Shown here in pieces: positions 1 to 10,537 of a DNA stretch of 64,000 nt. Each line of letters starts with the position of its first letter. The first letter of the stretch is position 1. The notes under the pieces are model-generated. The model was given only the letters and a program-made list of their open reading frames with translations. It was not told where the DNA came from and searched no databases. The DNA comes from Ancylobacter sp. Lp-2 (GTDB lineage: Bacteria; Pseudomonadota; Alphaproteobacteria; Rhizobiales; Xanthobacteraceae). The stretch covers positions 186,001-250,000 of the forward strand of contig NZ_JAJALI010000001.1 in the NCBI RefSeq assembly GCF_020523795.1, given 5' to 3'. The translations under genes were made by a program, and so were the position numbers.

Positions 1-1213
1 CCGCGGTGGCGAAGCCCAGTCCCGGCGAGACCCGCAGCGCCGCCCGCCACAGCGCCGCGATGCCGAGCGCGGCGGCGATCGTCGCCGGCGGGATCACGAA
101 CAGGAAGTGGCGGATGCCGTTATAGAGCGGGGGATGCTCGGCCAGCGTGAACGCCACCGGCACCGCCAGCGCTAGCACCAAGGGCAGAAAGACCAGCGCC
201 CGCCGCCGGTCGTCGGCATTGGCGCGCAGCAGTGCCAGCACGCCGAACGGGATAGCGGCGATCAGTCCGAGCAGCGCCACGTCGGGCAGCTTGATGAGCA
301 GGTATTCGCTCATATAGAAGCCCGGCACCTCGCCGATCGGCACGTCCTTGCCATTGATCAGCGTGCTCAGGTCGAAGCTGAAATGGCTGAAGGCGCCCAT
401 CGCCTCGAAGAGATTGGTCGGCGGCAGCACCGACCACGGCCAGGCGAGCGCCATCACCGTCAGCGCGACCAGCCCGGCCGGCACGAGACGCAGCACCAGA
501 CGGGCCACGAGCCGGACGTCACGATGGATCACCCCGGCCGCAACGACAGTCAGTCCGAGATAGAAGATCGCGAACACGCCGCCCACCCGCAGCCCCAGCG
601 CGCAGCCGACCGCGAAGCCGAGGCCGGCCACCGTCCGCCAGCTCGGCAGGCCGGGCAACGCCGCCGCCACGCAGGTGACGAGATAGACGCTCCACGCCAT
701 GGTCGCCGCGAAGGGCACGTCCTTGGTGTGGGTGAACATCGCCCCGCCATACATGCCGGTGACGGCGAGGATCGCCACGGCGAGGATCGCCGCCTTCTCG
801 CCGGCCAGCAGCTTGGTCCAGCGCCACACAGCCACCAGCCCGGCGAGGCCGAAGCCGGCCGAGATCAGGTGGCGCAGGTCATAGACCGGCAGGCTGACAT
901 AGGGCTCCAGCCCGGCGGCGATCAGGTCGAACAGCCCGCCATAGAGATAGAGGTTGATGTAGTGGAAGGCACGGTCGTCCTTGAAGCCGCTGCCGTACCA
1001 CTGCCAGAGTAGCTGGCCGTAGGTGTGCTGCACCGGCTCGTCATTGCTGATGCCGTAGTCGCGGAAGACCACCAGCACCCAGGCGGTGAGCCCGGCGAAA
1101 AGCGCGAGACTGACGACGCGCGTCAGCGCCTGCGACTGCCAGGCGCGCGAGCAGAGCACGCCGAGGCGACCGGCGAGGGTGGCCGGCGTCGGCCGGGAAG
1201 CGGCGAATGTCAC
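1..1213 (-). CDS. GT39 (ArnT/FlmK-like) membrane glycosyltransferase, 3' end beyond window
   Basis: Integral membrane glycosyltransferase of the GT-C/GT39 type, which moves a sugar from a polyprenyl-phosphate carrier to a lipid or protein on the periplasmic face. The frame reads open to the left edge (about 404 codons present, C-terminus missing). I start it at a GTG whose GTGA overlaps the stop of the upstream GT2 gene, so the two are translationally coupled. After a first hydrophobic segment (about residues 33-50) comes the first-loop acidic pair SNDEP (D58, E59) typical of GT-C catalytic sites. A second acidic site lies in HTKDVPFA (D165). Many further hydrophobic segments follow. The family is clear; acceptor and sugar are unknown. 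Pairing with a GT2 gene and a divergent YdjC deacetylase suggests lipid A or another envelope glycolipid as target. Confidence 0.8.
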   Translation of the reverse strand, partial: MTFAASRPTPATLAGRLGVLCSRAWQSQALTRVVSLALFAGLTAWVLVVFRDYGISNDEPVQHTYGQLLWQWYGSGFKDDRAFHYINLYLYGGLFDLIAAGLEPYVSLPVYDLRHLISAGFGLAGLVAVWRWTKLLAGEKAAILAVAILAVTGMYGGAMFTHTKDVPFAATMAWSVYLVTCVAAALPGLPSWRTVAGLGFAVGCALGLRVGGVFAIFYLGLTVVAAGVIHRDVRLVARLVLRLVPAGLVALTVMALAWPWSVLPPTNLFEAMGAFSHFSFDLSTLINGKDVPIGEVPGFYMSEYLLIKLPDVALLGLIAAIPFGVLALLRANADDRRRALVFLPLVLALAVPVAFTLAEHPPLYNGIRHFLFVIPPATIAAALGIAALWRAALRVSPGLGFATA

Positions 1214-2247
1214 GGCTGCGTCTCAACCAGCGGAGAAAGGGGAGCGGCAAAAGGAGAAGAAATCGAGGTCGCGGGCACATAGCCGACCTCGTCGGCGACG
1301 ATATACAGCGGGCGCTGTTTCACTTCCGTGAAGATGCGGCCGATATATTCGCCCATCACCCCGAGGCTGATCAGCTGCACGCCGGAGAGAAACAGCGTCG
1401 AGACCATGATGGTGGCGAAGCCCGGCGTCTTGACGCCGAAGAACAATGCCTCGCCGATCAGATAGACGCCGTAGAGCGCGGAGAGCGCGGCGAGGCCGAC
1501 GCCGATCAACGACCACACCCGCAGCGGCACCATGGAGAAGGACGACAGGCCGTCCACGGCGTAGCGCAGCAACCGGATGAAGTTGAAGGAACTCACCCCA
1601 CTGGTGCGCTCGGCAACCTCGAAATCGACATCGGCCTGCTGGAAGCCGACCCAGCTGGTGATGCCCTTCATGAAGCGGTTGCGCTCCGGCAGGGCGTTGA
1701 TGGCGTTGACCACCCGGCGGTCGAACAGGCGGAAGTCGCCGGCGCCCTCGGGGATGTCCACTTCGCACATCAGCCGGAAGAAATGGTAGAAGCCCTGGCT
1801 GAACAGCCGCCGGGCCAGCGGATCGGTGCGGCGCGAGCGGCGCACGGCGGTCACCATCTGCGCGCCACGACTCCACGCCTCGATGAGCTGCGGCACCACC
1901 TCCGGCGGATGCTGCAGATCGGAATCCATCAGCACCACGACATCGCCGGTAGCCGCGCGCAAGCCGGCGGCCATCGCCGCCTCCTTGCCGAAATTGCGGG
2001 CGAAGCGCAGCCCGCGCACGCCGGCGTCGTTGACACCGATCGCCGCCACGCGCGCGAAGCTGTCGTCGCGACTGCCATCGTCGACGAAGACGAATTCGCG
2101 GGCGAGCCCGGGATAGGCGTCGAGCACCCGGCAGAGCCGCCGGTGCAGCTCCTCGAGATTGCCAGCTTCGTTATAGACGGGGATGACGAACGAAATCAGC
2201 CGGGGCACGCGATTCGGCGCCGTGCTTTCGGGCGTACTGTGAATCAT
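1210..2247 (-). CDS. GT2 polyprenyl-phosphate glycosyltransferase (GtrB/ArnC/FlmF-like)
   Basis: 345-residue family 2 glycosyltransferase that would load a sugar from a nucleotide donor onto undecaprenyl phosphate at the cytosolic face. The GT-A domain opens with FVIPVYNEAGN (about 20-30), has VDDGS (55-59) and the metal-binding MDSDLQHPPE (from 107). Two C-terminal transmembrane segments (about 240-300) follow, the arrangement of GtrB, ArnC and FlmF proteins. It is first in a two-gene operon with the GT39 gene (GTGA overlap). It is transcribed from an AT-rich gap shared with the divergent deacetylase gene. The reaction class is secure; the donor sugar is not shown by the sequence. Confidence 0.88.
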   Translation of the reverse strand: MIHSTPESTAPNRVPRLISFVIPVYNEAGNLEELHRRLCRVLDAYPGLAREFVFVDDGSRDDSFARVAAIGVNDAGVRGLRFARNFGKEAAMAAGLRAATGDVVVLMDSDLQHPPEVVPQLIEAWSRGAQMVTAVRRSRRTDPLARRLFSQGFYHFFRLMCEVDIPEGAGDFRLFDRRVVNAINALPERNRFMKGITSWVGFQQADVDFEVAERTSGVSSFNFIRLLRYAVDGLSSFSMVPLRVWSLIGVGLAALSALYGVYLIGEALFFGVKTPGFATIMVSTLFLSGVQLISLGVMGEYIGRIFTEVKQRPLYIVADEVGYVPATSISSPFAAPLSPLVETQP

Positions 2248-2353
2248 TGCGGAACTTTCCGGCTCGGACGTCTAATAGTCGGCAGCGGTCTTATTTGCTG
2301 CTTATTCCAAGGTTAAGTATAAATCAATTGCGATATTTTTAGGGCCTCAAGAA
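2248..2353. promoter_or_regulatory. Divergent promoter region, GT2-GT39 operon / YdjC deacetylase
   Basis: This 106-bp gap separates the divergent start codons and is strikingly AT-rich for this genome, especially 2310-2345. It must carry promoters for both the GT operon and the deacetylase gene. I cannot assign -35/-10 elements with confidence, and I see no clear operator palindrome. Confidence 0.5.
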
Positions 2354-3223
2354 GTGACGGCATCCGCGACTTCACCCATAGTAATCTGCGCCGATGACTT
2401 CGGTTTAAGCAGTGGCGTTTCCGCAGGCATCATCGAATTGATTACCTTGCGGCGCCTGTCCGCCACCGGCGCGATGACCGGTCTACCGGGCTGGCGGCGA
2501 CATGGCGACGAACTCGCACGCCTTGTGCGGCATGCGCCCGCCGACGTCGGATTGCACCTTACCCTGACCGGTCAGCGGCCGCTTTCGCGCGCGCAAGGTC
2601 TTGCTGCAAATGAACGATTGCCTTCCATCGGCACGCTCACCCGTGCCGCGCTCACCCGCACCCTGCCGCTCGAGGCGGTACGCGCCGAAGTAAAGGCCCA
2701 GCTCGATGCCTTCGAGGATGTCTGGGGGGCGCCGCCAGACTTTCTCGACGGACACCAGCATTGCCACATCCTGCCGGGCATACGCCGGGTGGTGATCGAG
2801 GAGCTTGCCGGCCGCTATGGCACGTCGCCCTGGCTGCGCTCCTGCGGCGAAAAGCTGCAACGCTCCGCGCGTCGTACCGGCTTCGCCAAGGCGGCGGTGA
2901 TCGACGCCTTCAACACCGGGCTGCGGGCGCGGGCGGCCCGATCCGGCCTCGCGACCAATGACAGCTTCCGGGGCTTTTACGACTTCTCCGACCGGGTGCC
3001 CTACGCGCAGGTGTTCCGTGGCAGCATCGCCGACGCCGCCAACAGCGGCCGGGTGCTGGTGCACTGCCATCCCGGCCGGGTCGATGCCGAGCTGGTCGCA
3101 CTGGATCCGCTGACCACGCCGCGCGAAGGCGAGCTCGCCTATCTCGCCTCCGCCGCATGCGGCGAGGATCTGGCACGCGCTGGCGTGCGGCCGGCCCGTT
3201 TCGCCGAGCTGGCGACCACCTAG
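2354..3223 (+). CDS. ChbG/HpnK (YdjC) family carbohydrate deacetylase, NaxD-like
   Basis: 289-residue YdjC-type deacetylase, a metal-dependent barrel that removes an N-acetyl group from a hexosamine. Visible active-site elements are CADDFG (D14, D15), GLHLTL (H68), DGHQHCH (H134, H136, H138) and a late VHCHPG. It starts with GTG. Named members act on chitooligosaccharides (ChbG), hopanoid precursors (HpnK) and undecaprenyl-phosphate-GalNAc (NaxD of Francisella). The divergent neighbours are a GT2 polyprenyl-phosphate transferase and a GT39 transferase, the partners of NaxD, and no hopanoid or chitin genes are present. A NaxD-like role is therefore my preferred inference. The deacetylase assignment is strong; the substrate is inferred. 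Confidence 0.85.
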   Translation: MTASATSPIVICADDFGLSSGVSAGIIELITLRRLSATGAMTGLPGWRRHGDELARLVRHAPADVGLHLTLTGQRPLSRAQGLAANERLPSIGTLTRAALTRTLPLEAVRAEVKAQLDAFEDVWGAPPDFLDGHQHCHILPGIRRVVIEELAGRYGTSPWLRSCGEKLQRSARRTGFAKAAVIDAFNTGLRARAARSGLATNDSFRGFYDFSDRVPYAQVFRGSIADAANSGRVLVHCHPGRVDAELVALDPLTTPREGELAYLASAACGEDLARAGVRPARFAELATT

Positions 3224-3288
3224 CGCGACAACGCTTGCCGTCCGGCACGGACTGGGCGAGGTTGCCGATCTCGCTCGGAGGTATCGCC

Positions 3289-4497
3289 ATGTTACGCGTC
3301 GCGGCCGTCGTCCTTCTCACCCTTGCCGCGCTGGCGCCCGCCGTCGCCCAATCGCTGCGCGAGGGCGAGACGCTGAGTTCGATCACCGTCGCGCCTCTGG
3401 CGCCGCCGCATCCGGTGCGTGGCGGCGATGACCGCACGCATCTCGCCTATGAGCTGTCCATCGGCAATCCGAGCCGCCTCTTCGTGACCCTGCACAAGGT
3501 CGAGGCGGTGACGCCGGACGGCACCGTGCTTGCCACGCTGGAAGGCGAACGGCTCGCGACGATGTTGCAGCGCTTCGGCGGCGAGGGGCCTACCCTGGCG
3601 CCGGGCACGGTCGCGACGCTGTTCATGGACGTCGCGCTGGCGGGGGACGCACCGGTCCCCGAACGCCTCGCGACCCGGGTCGGTGCCACCCGCCAGGACG
3701 CCGACAAGGACGGCAAGCCGGTGCCGATGCCGGCCGACACGCCATTCCCGTCGGACTATGTTTTCACCACCGCGCCCTTCGCCATCGGCAAGCCGGCGGT
3801 GGTGGTCGAGGCGCCGCTAAGAGGCAAGGGCTGGGTCGCGGTGAATGGCTGCTGCGACGCCATCACCTCGCATCGCGGGGCGGTGATGGCGGTGAACGGC
3901 CTGTCGCGGGTGCCCGAGCACTTCGCCATCGATTTCGTCAAGCTCGACGATGCCGGCCACCTGTTCAACGGCGCGCAGGGCACGCTCGCCAGCTACGCCT
4001 TTTACGGCGCTCCGATCCATGCGGTCGCCGACGGCACCGTGGTCAATCTCTATGACGAGGCGGAGGAGCAGGTGCCCGGCCAGCCTGCCAAGGGCATCAC
4101 CACCGCCAATGTCGGCGGCAACATGCTGGTCGTCGACATCGGCGACGGCAATTTCGCCTTCTATGCGCATCTCCAGCGCGGCAGCCTGCAGCGCAATGGC
4201 GGCAAGCTGAAGCTCGGCGACCGGGTGAAGGCCGGCGATGTCATCGGCCTTTTGGGCAACACCGGCAATTCGTCGGCGCCGCACCTGCATTTCCACGTGA
4301 TGGACGGCCCCTCGCCGCTCGATGCCAACGGCCTGCCCTATGTGTTTCGCCGCTTCACCGGCATGGGCGTGCTGCCGCCCGAGGAGGACGACGCGCTCGA
4401 GAGCGGCCGGGCGCTGAGGATCGACACTGCCCGCCTGACCGGACCGCAGGCCGATGCGCTGCCGCTGAACGATCAGGTGGTCGATTTCGGCGAGTGA
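3289..4497 (+). CDS. Secreted M23 family metallopeptidase
   Basis: 402 residues with an N-terminal signal peptide (MLRVAAVVLLTLAALAP, then AVAQ). It is predicted to be periplasmic and to act on peptidoglycan or another cell-wall peptide. The C-terminal half is a LytM/M23 domain with HFAIDF (first His and Asp ligands), IHAVADGTVV, YAHL and the HLHFH ligand motif, so unlike the EnvC-type protein at 33944 it should be active. The first half has no domain I recognise. I chose the ATG at 3289 because a GGAG lies 8 nt upstream and the signal peptide follows at once; the frame is open further upstream but would bury the signal. Its 3' end overlaps the convergent ydcF-type gene by 25 bp. Confidence 0.85.
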   Translation: MLRVAAVVLLTLAALAPAVAQSLREGETLSSITVAPLAPPHPVRGGDDRTHLAYELSIGNPSRLFVTLHKVEAVTPDGTVLATLEGERLATMLQRFGGEGPTLAPGTVATLFMDVALAGDAPVPERLATRVGATRQDADKDGKPVPMPADTPFPSDYVFTTAPFAIGKPAVVVEAPLRGKGWVAVNGCCDAITSHRGAVMAVNGLSRVPEHFAIDFVKLDDAGHLFNGAQGTLASYAFYGAPIHAVADGTVVNLYDEAEEQVPGQPAKGITTANVGGNMLVVDIGDGNFAFYAHLQRGSLQRNGGKLKLGDRVKAGDVIGLLGNTGNSSAPHLHFHVMDGPSPLDANGLPYVFRRFTGMGVLPPEEDDALESGRALRIDTARLTGPQADALPLNDQVVDFGE

Positions 4498-5165
4498 GGC
4501 CGCGACAGCGCCGTCAGTTCGTCGGTCGTCGCCGGCGACGGCCTTATGCCGGCATAGGCGGCGAGATATTTCACATATTCGAGCAGCAGCATGCGGCCGG
4601 AGGCGAGCACGCCCCAGGGTCCGGGGCGGACGACGCCGGCAACCGGATAAGGCAGCAGCTCGACATCCGGCATGGCGCGCTCCATCTCCACCAGCGCGCG
4701 CGGCATGTGCCAGCCCGAGGTGACGACAATCAGCGAGCGGAAGCCGAGCCGATGCGCCCATTGCGCCGCTTCGATGGCGTTGCCGCGTGTATTGAGCGCC
4801 GAGCGGCCGAGTTCAGCGCAGCAGTCGAGCACCGTCTGCGCCACCGGCACGGTGCGGCCGATCTCGACCAGCGTGGTCTCCGGATGCACCCCGGTGATCA
4901 GCAGGCGTCGCCCGCGCTGGTCGGCGAGCAGGTTGGCCGCCTCCGCCACCCGGTCGGCGCCGCCTGTCAGCACCACGATGCCGTCGGCCGTGCGCCCGGT
5001 ACGGTCGTCCGGACCGAGGATGCAGAACAGGAAGGCCGCGAAGCCGACGAGGAACAGCACCACCGCCGCCGCCAGCAGGCCGGCGACGCGCGTCAGCAGC
5101 CACCGGACCCGACCCGGGCGGGCCGCGGCGTCGCGATGCGGCGAGGCTGATTCGCTTTTCGTCAC
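4473..5165 (-). CDS. YdcF/SanA family (DUF218) membrane protein
   Basis: 230-residue envelope protein with one N-terminal transmembrane segment (about 22-50) and a DUF218 domain carrying GIVVLTGGADR, RLLITGVH, SALNTRGNA and IVVTSGWHMPRA, the conserved blocks of YdcF/SanA/ElyC-type proteins. Relatives are linked to cell-wall or surface-polymer homeostasis, but the biochemical reaction is not established. It lies 12 bp after ftsX on the same strand, as in many Hyphomicrobiales, so it is probably the third gene of an ftsE-ftsX-ydcF operon. Its last 25 bp overlap the convergent M23 gene. Confidence 0.82.
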   Translation of the reverse strand: MTKSESASPHRDAAARPGRVRWLLTRVAGLLAAAVVLFLVGFAAFLFCILGPDDRTGRTADGIVVLTGGADRVAEAANLLADQRGRRLLITGVHPETTLVEIGRTVPVAQTVLDCCAELGRSALNTRGNAIEAAQWAHRLGFRSLIVVTSGWHMPRALVEMERAMPDVELLPYPVAGVVRPGPWGVLASGRMLLLEYVKYLAAYAGIRPSPATTDELTALSRPHSPKSTT

Positions 5166-5177
5166 GGATAGGCCACC

Positions 5178-6188
5178 TCAGCTGATGCCGCGCAGCGTCC
5201 GATAGACGGTGATGCGGGAGGTTACCGCCGTAACCAGCGCCACCAGCACCGACGCGCCGAGAATGCCCCCATAGCCGCGCAGGTCGAGCGTCATCGCTCC
5301 CAGCAGCGTATCGGCCGGCGTGCCGGAACCGATCCAGTGCGGGAGGGTCGAGGCCAGGAAGAACACCGCCATGGCGGTACCACCGCCGAGCACGCCGCCC
5401 TTCAGGCCGACGGCGAGAAAATGATGCTGGAATTCGGCAGCAATGAAGCCGTCGCGGGCGCCGACGAAATGCAGCACCTCGACGATGGAACGCGCCGCAT
5501 CCACCGCCGCGCGGGTAGCGAACACCACGCACAGCACGGTAGCGGCGGCGACGAGCGCCAGCACGGCGAGCCCGATCGCCACCACCGCGCGGGCGGTGGA
5601 GGACAGGCGCTGCGTCCATTGCCGGTGATCGTCGAAGCTGGCGGACGGCACCTGCTCGGCCAGCGCCGCACGCAACGCCTCGACAGTATCCGGGCCGGCA
5701 TCCGGCGCCAGCGTCACCACGACGAGGCGCGGCACCGGCAGGCTGGAGACATCGAGCCCCGATCCCAGCCACGGCTCCAGCAGCCGGGCCGTCTCCTTGG
5801 TATCGAGCGCGCGGGCCTCGGCGATGCCGGGGGTCGCCTTGGCGACGCCCACCGCCTTGGCGAGGGCCGCCTCGACGTCCAGCCCGCCGCCGGGCTTGAT
5901 CTGGATGGTGGTTTCGCGGGCGATGTCGGCAGTCCATTCGGAGGCCACCGACCGGACCGCCGCCACCGAGCCGATGGTGATGCCGGCGAGAAATGTCATG
6001 ATCGCCACCACGGCGACCAGCGCCCCGCCGGTGACGGTGGCCGACGGCACGATGGCGCGCGCCCCGCGCCCATGCCGGGAGCCGCCGGCTTCGGCGGCGC
6101 GGCCGCCCGGCAGCAGCGCCCGAAGCCTCGCCCACAGGCCGGGCCGGGCGCCGGAAAGCGGGTCGGAGATGTGATGCGCCTCACTCAT
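5178..6188 (-). CDS. ftsX: Cell division protein FtsX
   Basis: 336-residue inner-membrane partner of FtsE in the ABC-type complex that couples divisome state to periplasmic cell-wall hydrolase activation. It has a basic cytosolic N-terminus, one transmembrane segment (about 52-78), a periplasmic domain of about 120 residues and three further transmembrane segments, the usual FtsX topology. The start ATG lies inside the end of ftsE (8-bp overlap), so they are co-translated. FtsX often recruits EnvC-type LytM activators; such a protein is encoded at 33944 in this window. Confidence 0.9.
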   Translation of the reverse strand: MSEAHHISDPLSGARPGLWARLRALLPGGRAAEAGGSRHGRGARAIVPSATVTGGALVAVVAIMTFLAGITIGSVAAVRSVASEWTADIARETTIQIKPGGGLDVEAALAKAVGVAKATPGIAEARALDTKETARLLEPWLGSGLDVSSLPVPRLVVVTLAPDAGPDTVEALRAALAEQVPSASFDDHRQWTQRLSSTARAVVAIGLAVLALVAAATVLCVVFATRAAVDAARSIVEVLHFVGARDGFIAAEFQHHFLAVGLKGGVLGGGTAMAVFFLASTLPHWIGSGTPADTLLGAMTLDLRGYGGILGASVLVALVTAVTSRITVYRTLRGIS

Positions 6189-6840
6189 AGACGGTCAGCC
6201 GCCCCTGATTGATGACCAGCCGGCGAGCGTCGAACTGATCCATCAGCGCAATGTCATGCGTGGCGATCAGCACCGAGGTGCCGGTCTTGTGCAGCTCGAC
6301 GAACAGCCGCAGCAACCGCCGTGCGAGGCGCGGATCGACATTGCCGGTCGGCTCGTCGGCGAGCAGGATCTCCGGCCGGCTGATCAGCGCGCGGGCGATG
6401 GCGGCGCGCTGCTTTTCGCCGCCCGACAGCACCGGCGGCAGCACATGCATGCGCTCGCCGAGCCCGACCCAGCCGAGCAATTCGGTCACCTCGGCGCGAT
6501 AGCTCGATTCTTCCCGCTCCTGCACCCGCAGCGGCAGCGCGACGTTCTCATAGGTGGTGAGGTGATCGAGCAAGCGGAAATCCTGGAACACGATGCCGAT
6601 GCGCTGGCGCAGCGCCGCCACCTCATCCGGGCCGAGTGCGGCAACATCGCGACCGAACACATTGATGAGGCCACGCGTCGGGCGCAGCGACAGGAACATC
6701 AGCCGCAGCAGCGTGGTCTTGCCGGCGCCCGAGGGACCAGTCAGGAACTGGAAGGAATGCGGAGGAATGCCGAAGGTGACATCCCTCAGCACCTCGGGGC
6801 CCATGCCATAGCGCAGGCCGACATTCTCGAAACGAACCAA
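6181..6840 (-). CDS. ftsE: Cell division ATP-binding protein FtsE
   Basis: ABC ATPase of the FtsEX complex, 219 residues with the start chosen here. Walker A is GPSGAGKTTLL, the signature is LSGGEKQR, Walker B is EILLADEPTGN, and a switch His lies in ATHDI. I start it at the TTG at 6840, giving MVRFENVGLRYG, because GAGGA sits 7 nt upstream and the product then matches the usual FtsE N-terminus and length. An ATG at 6882 would add 14 atypical residues. It is first in the operon with ftsX and the ydcF-type gene. Confidence 0.93.
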   Translation of the reverse strand: MVRFENVGLRYGMGPEVLRDVTFGIPPHSFQFLTGPSGAGKTTLLRLMFLSLRPTRGLINVFGRDVAALGPDEVAALRQRIGIVFQDFRLLDHLTTYENVALPLRVQEREESSYRAEVTELLGWVGLGERMHVLPPVLSGGEKQRAAIARALISRPEILLADEPTGNVDPRLARRLLRLFVELHKTGTSVLIATHDIALMDQFDARRLVINQGRLTVYE

Positions 6841-7012
6841 TCTGCAATCCTCAGGACATAAGCACGTGCCGCCGGCGACCATGCCGGCCTTGTCCTAACA
6901 TAGAGTATGCGCCGTTGTCGGGAATCCGCCTGCCGGACAGGGTGGCTGGACGCGGGGCGGTCGCCCGGTCCATCCTGCTTTCCGTACGCGCATTCGACGA
7001 CCAGGAGACATT

Positions 7013-7579
7013 ATGAGCGAAGCGGATACCGGAGCCCAGACGGCCTCGCCGAAGATCGAGGTGCTGTTCGACGCCGAGACCATCGCCACCCGCAACCGCG
7101 CGCTCGCCGACGAGATCGTCGCCGCCAAGCCGGAGAAGCTGGTGGTGATCGCGGTGCTGAAGGGCAGTTTCGTCTTCGCCGCCGACCTGATCCGCGCCAT
7201 GCACGACGCCGGGCTGGCGCCGGAGGTGGAGTTCATCACCCTGTCGAGCTACCGCGATTCGCAGGTGTCGGCCGGCTACGTCACCGTGCTGCGCGACATC
7301 GACAGCGAGGTGAAGGGGCGCGACGTCCTGCTCATCGACGACATCCTCGAATCCGGCCGCACCCTCGCCTTCGCCAAGGACCTGCTGGCCGCGCGCGGCG
7401 CCCGGCGGGTGATGGTGTGCGTGCTGCTGGAGAAGTCGCACAAGCGGGCGGTGCAGATCGATGCCGACTTCGTCGGCTTCAAATGCCCGGACTATTTCGT
7501 GGTCGGCTACGGCATGGACGTCGCCCACGCCTATCGGCAGCTGCCCTTCATCGGCCATATCCCCCAGGCCGAGGGCTGA
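7013..7579 (+). CDS. hpt: Hypoxanthine phosphoribosyltransferase
   Basis: 188-residue cytosolic purine-salvage enzyme that converts hypoxanthine or guanine plus PRPP to IMP or GMP. The PRPP-binding loop is VLLIDDILESGRT. LKGSFVFAADLIR and the C-terminal VGFKCPDYFVVGYGMD base-binding region also match the family. A strong AGGAGA precedes the ATG. It stands alone, divergent from ftsE and convergent with the MerR-type gene, with only 38 bp between their stops. Confidence 0.93.
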   Translation: MSEADTGAQTASPKIEVLFDAETIATRNRALADEIVAAKPEKLVVIAVLKGSFVFAADLIRAMHDAGLAPEVEFITLSSYRDSQVSAGYVTVLRDIDSEVKGRDVLLIDDILESGRTLAFAKDLLAARGARRVMVCVLLEKSHKRAVQIDADFVGFKCPDYFVVGYGMDVAHAYRQLPFIGHIPQAEG

Positions 7580-7617
7580 CGCGAAGTCTGGGGCTGACGC
7601 ACGGGAATACCGAGCGC

Positions 7618-8076
7618 TTAGCCGCCGAGCCGGCCGGCCAGGACCGCCGGCTCGCCGCCCTGGTGATAGGCGCACTCGCCGTGATCGGCGAGGATCTCGA
7701 TCACCCGGCATGCGCCGACATGGCCGTGCGAACACCCCTCCACCATGCGAATCAGCTCGGCGCGCAGGGCCTGCAGGCTGGCGATGCGGTGCTCCACCTC
7801 GGCGAGCCGGTCGCGGGCGATAGCATCGGCGGCGGCGCAGGGCTGCTCGGGCTCGTCCTGCAGCTTCAGCAGCGCACGGATCGCCTCCACCTCGAAGCCG
7901 AGCTCGCGGGCGTGACGGATGAAGGCCAACCGCCGCACGTCGCCGGCGTCATAGGTACGACGGTTGCTGCCGGTGCGCGGCGGGCTGGGCAAGAGCTCGA
8001 TGCTTTCATAGTAGCGGATGGTCGGCACCTTGACCCCGCTGGCCTTCGCCGCCGCGCCGATGCTGAGATTGGCCAT
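7618..8076 (-). CDS. MerR family metal-responsive regulator, ZntR/CadR/PbrR-like
   Basis: 152-residue MerR-family activator. The N-terminal winged helix-turn-helix (about 1-70) includes PTIRYYE and RRTYDAGDVRRL; a dimerisation helix follows. A C-terminal metal site contains C80, C115, H117, H119 and C123 (CSHGHVGAC). Cys near 80 plus paired Cys/His near 115-124 is the ZntR/CadR/PbrR pattern for divalent Zn, Cd or Pb rather than the copper CueR pattern. It is divergent from a P1B-type ATPase gene, and their shared promoter has an ideal MerR operator, so its target is essentially certain. Which metal it prefers is not. Confidence 0.9.
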   Translation of the reverse strand: MANLSIGAAAKASGVKVPTIRYYESIELLPSPPRTGSNRRTYDAGDVRRLAFIRHARELGFEVEAIRALLKLQDEPEQPCAAADAIARDRLAEVEHRIASLQALRAELIRMVEGCSHGHVGACRVIEILADHGECAYHQGGEPAVLAGRLGG

Positions 8077-8099
8077 ATCGAAATCCTCGAAATCGCCTC

Positions 8100-8130
8100 T
8101 TGATCCTCTAGTCGCTAGAGGATGTAGCGT
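8100..8130 (+). promoter_or_regulatory. MerR-type operator-promoter for the metal ATPase
   Basis: A -35 element TTGATC (8100-8105) and a -10-like TAGCGT (8125-8130) are separated by a 19-bp spacer, longer than the sigma-70 norm as expected for MerR activation by DNA distortion. Inside lies a perfect inverted repeat, arms ATCCTCTAG and CTAGAGGAT around TCG (8103-8123). The layout matches the known zntA promoter. Confidence 0.9.
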
Positions 8131-8159
8131 CGCCTTCGCTGATGGACAAGGAGGCGCGC

Positions 8160-10499
<2,340 letters not shown>

Positions 10500-10505
10500 C
10501 GTCGC

Positions 10506-10530
10506 TCCCTCTCCCCGGCGGGGAGAGGGA
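10506..10530. terminator. Perfect hairpin between convergent genes
   Basis: Perfect 11-bp arms TCCCTCTCCCC and GGGGAGAGGGA close on a 3-nt loop, in the 38-bp gap between the metal ATPase stop and the convergent argH stop. There is no T-run, so it may be an intergenic palindromic repeat acting as a weak bidirectional terminator. Related hairpins occur at 15952 and near 32020. Confidence 0.5.
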
Positions 10531-10537
10531 CGCGTCT

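Noticed and set aside
3157-3288. N-terminal extension of the M23 peptidase
   Set aside because: It would overlap the deacetylase gene end and place the signal peptide internally; a ribosome binding site precedes 3289.
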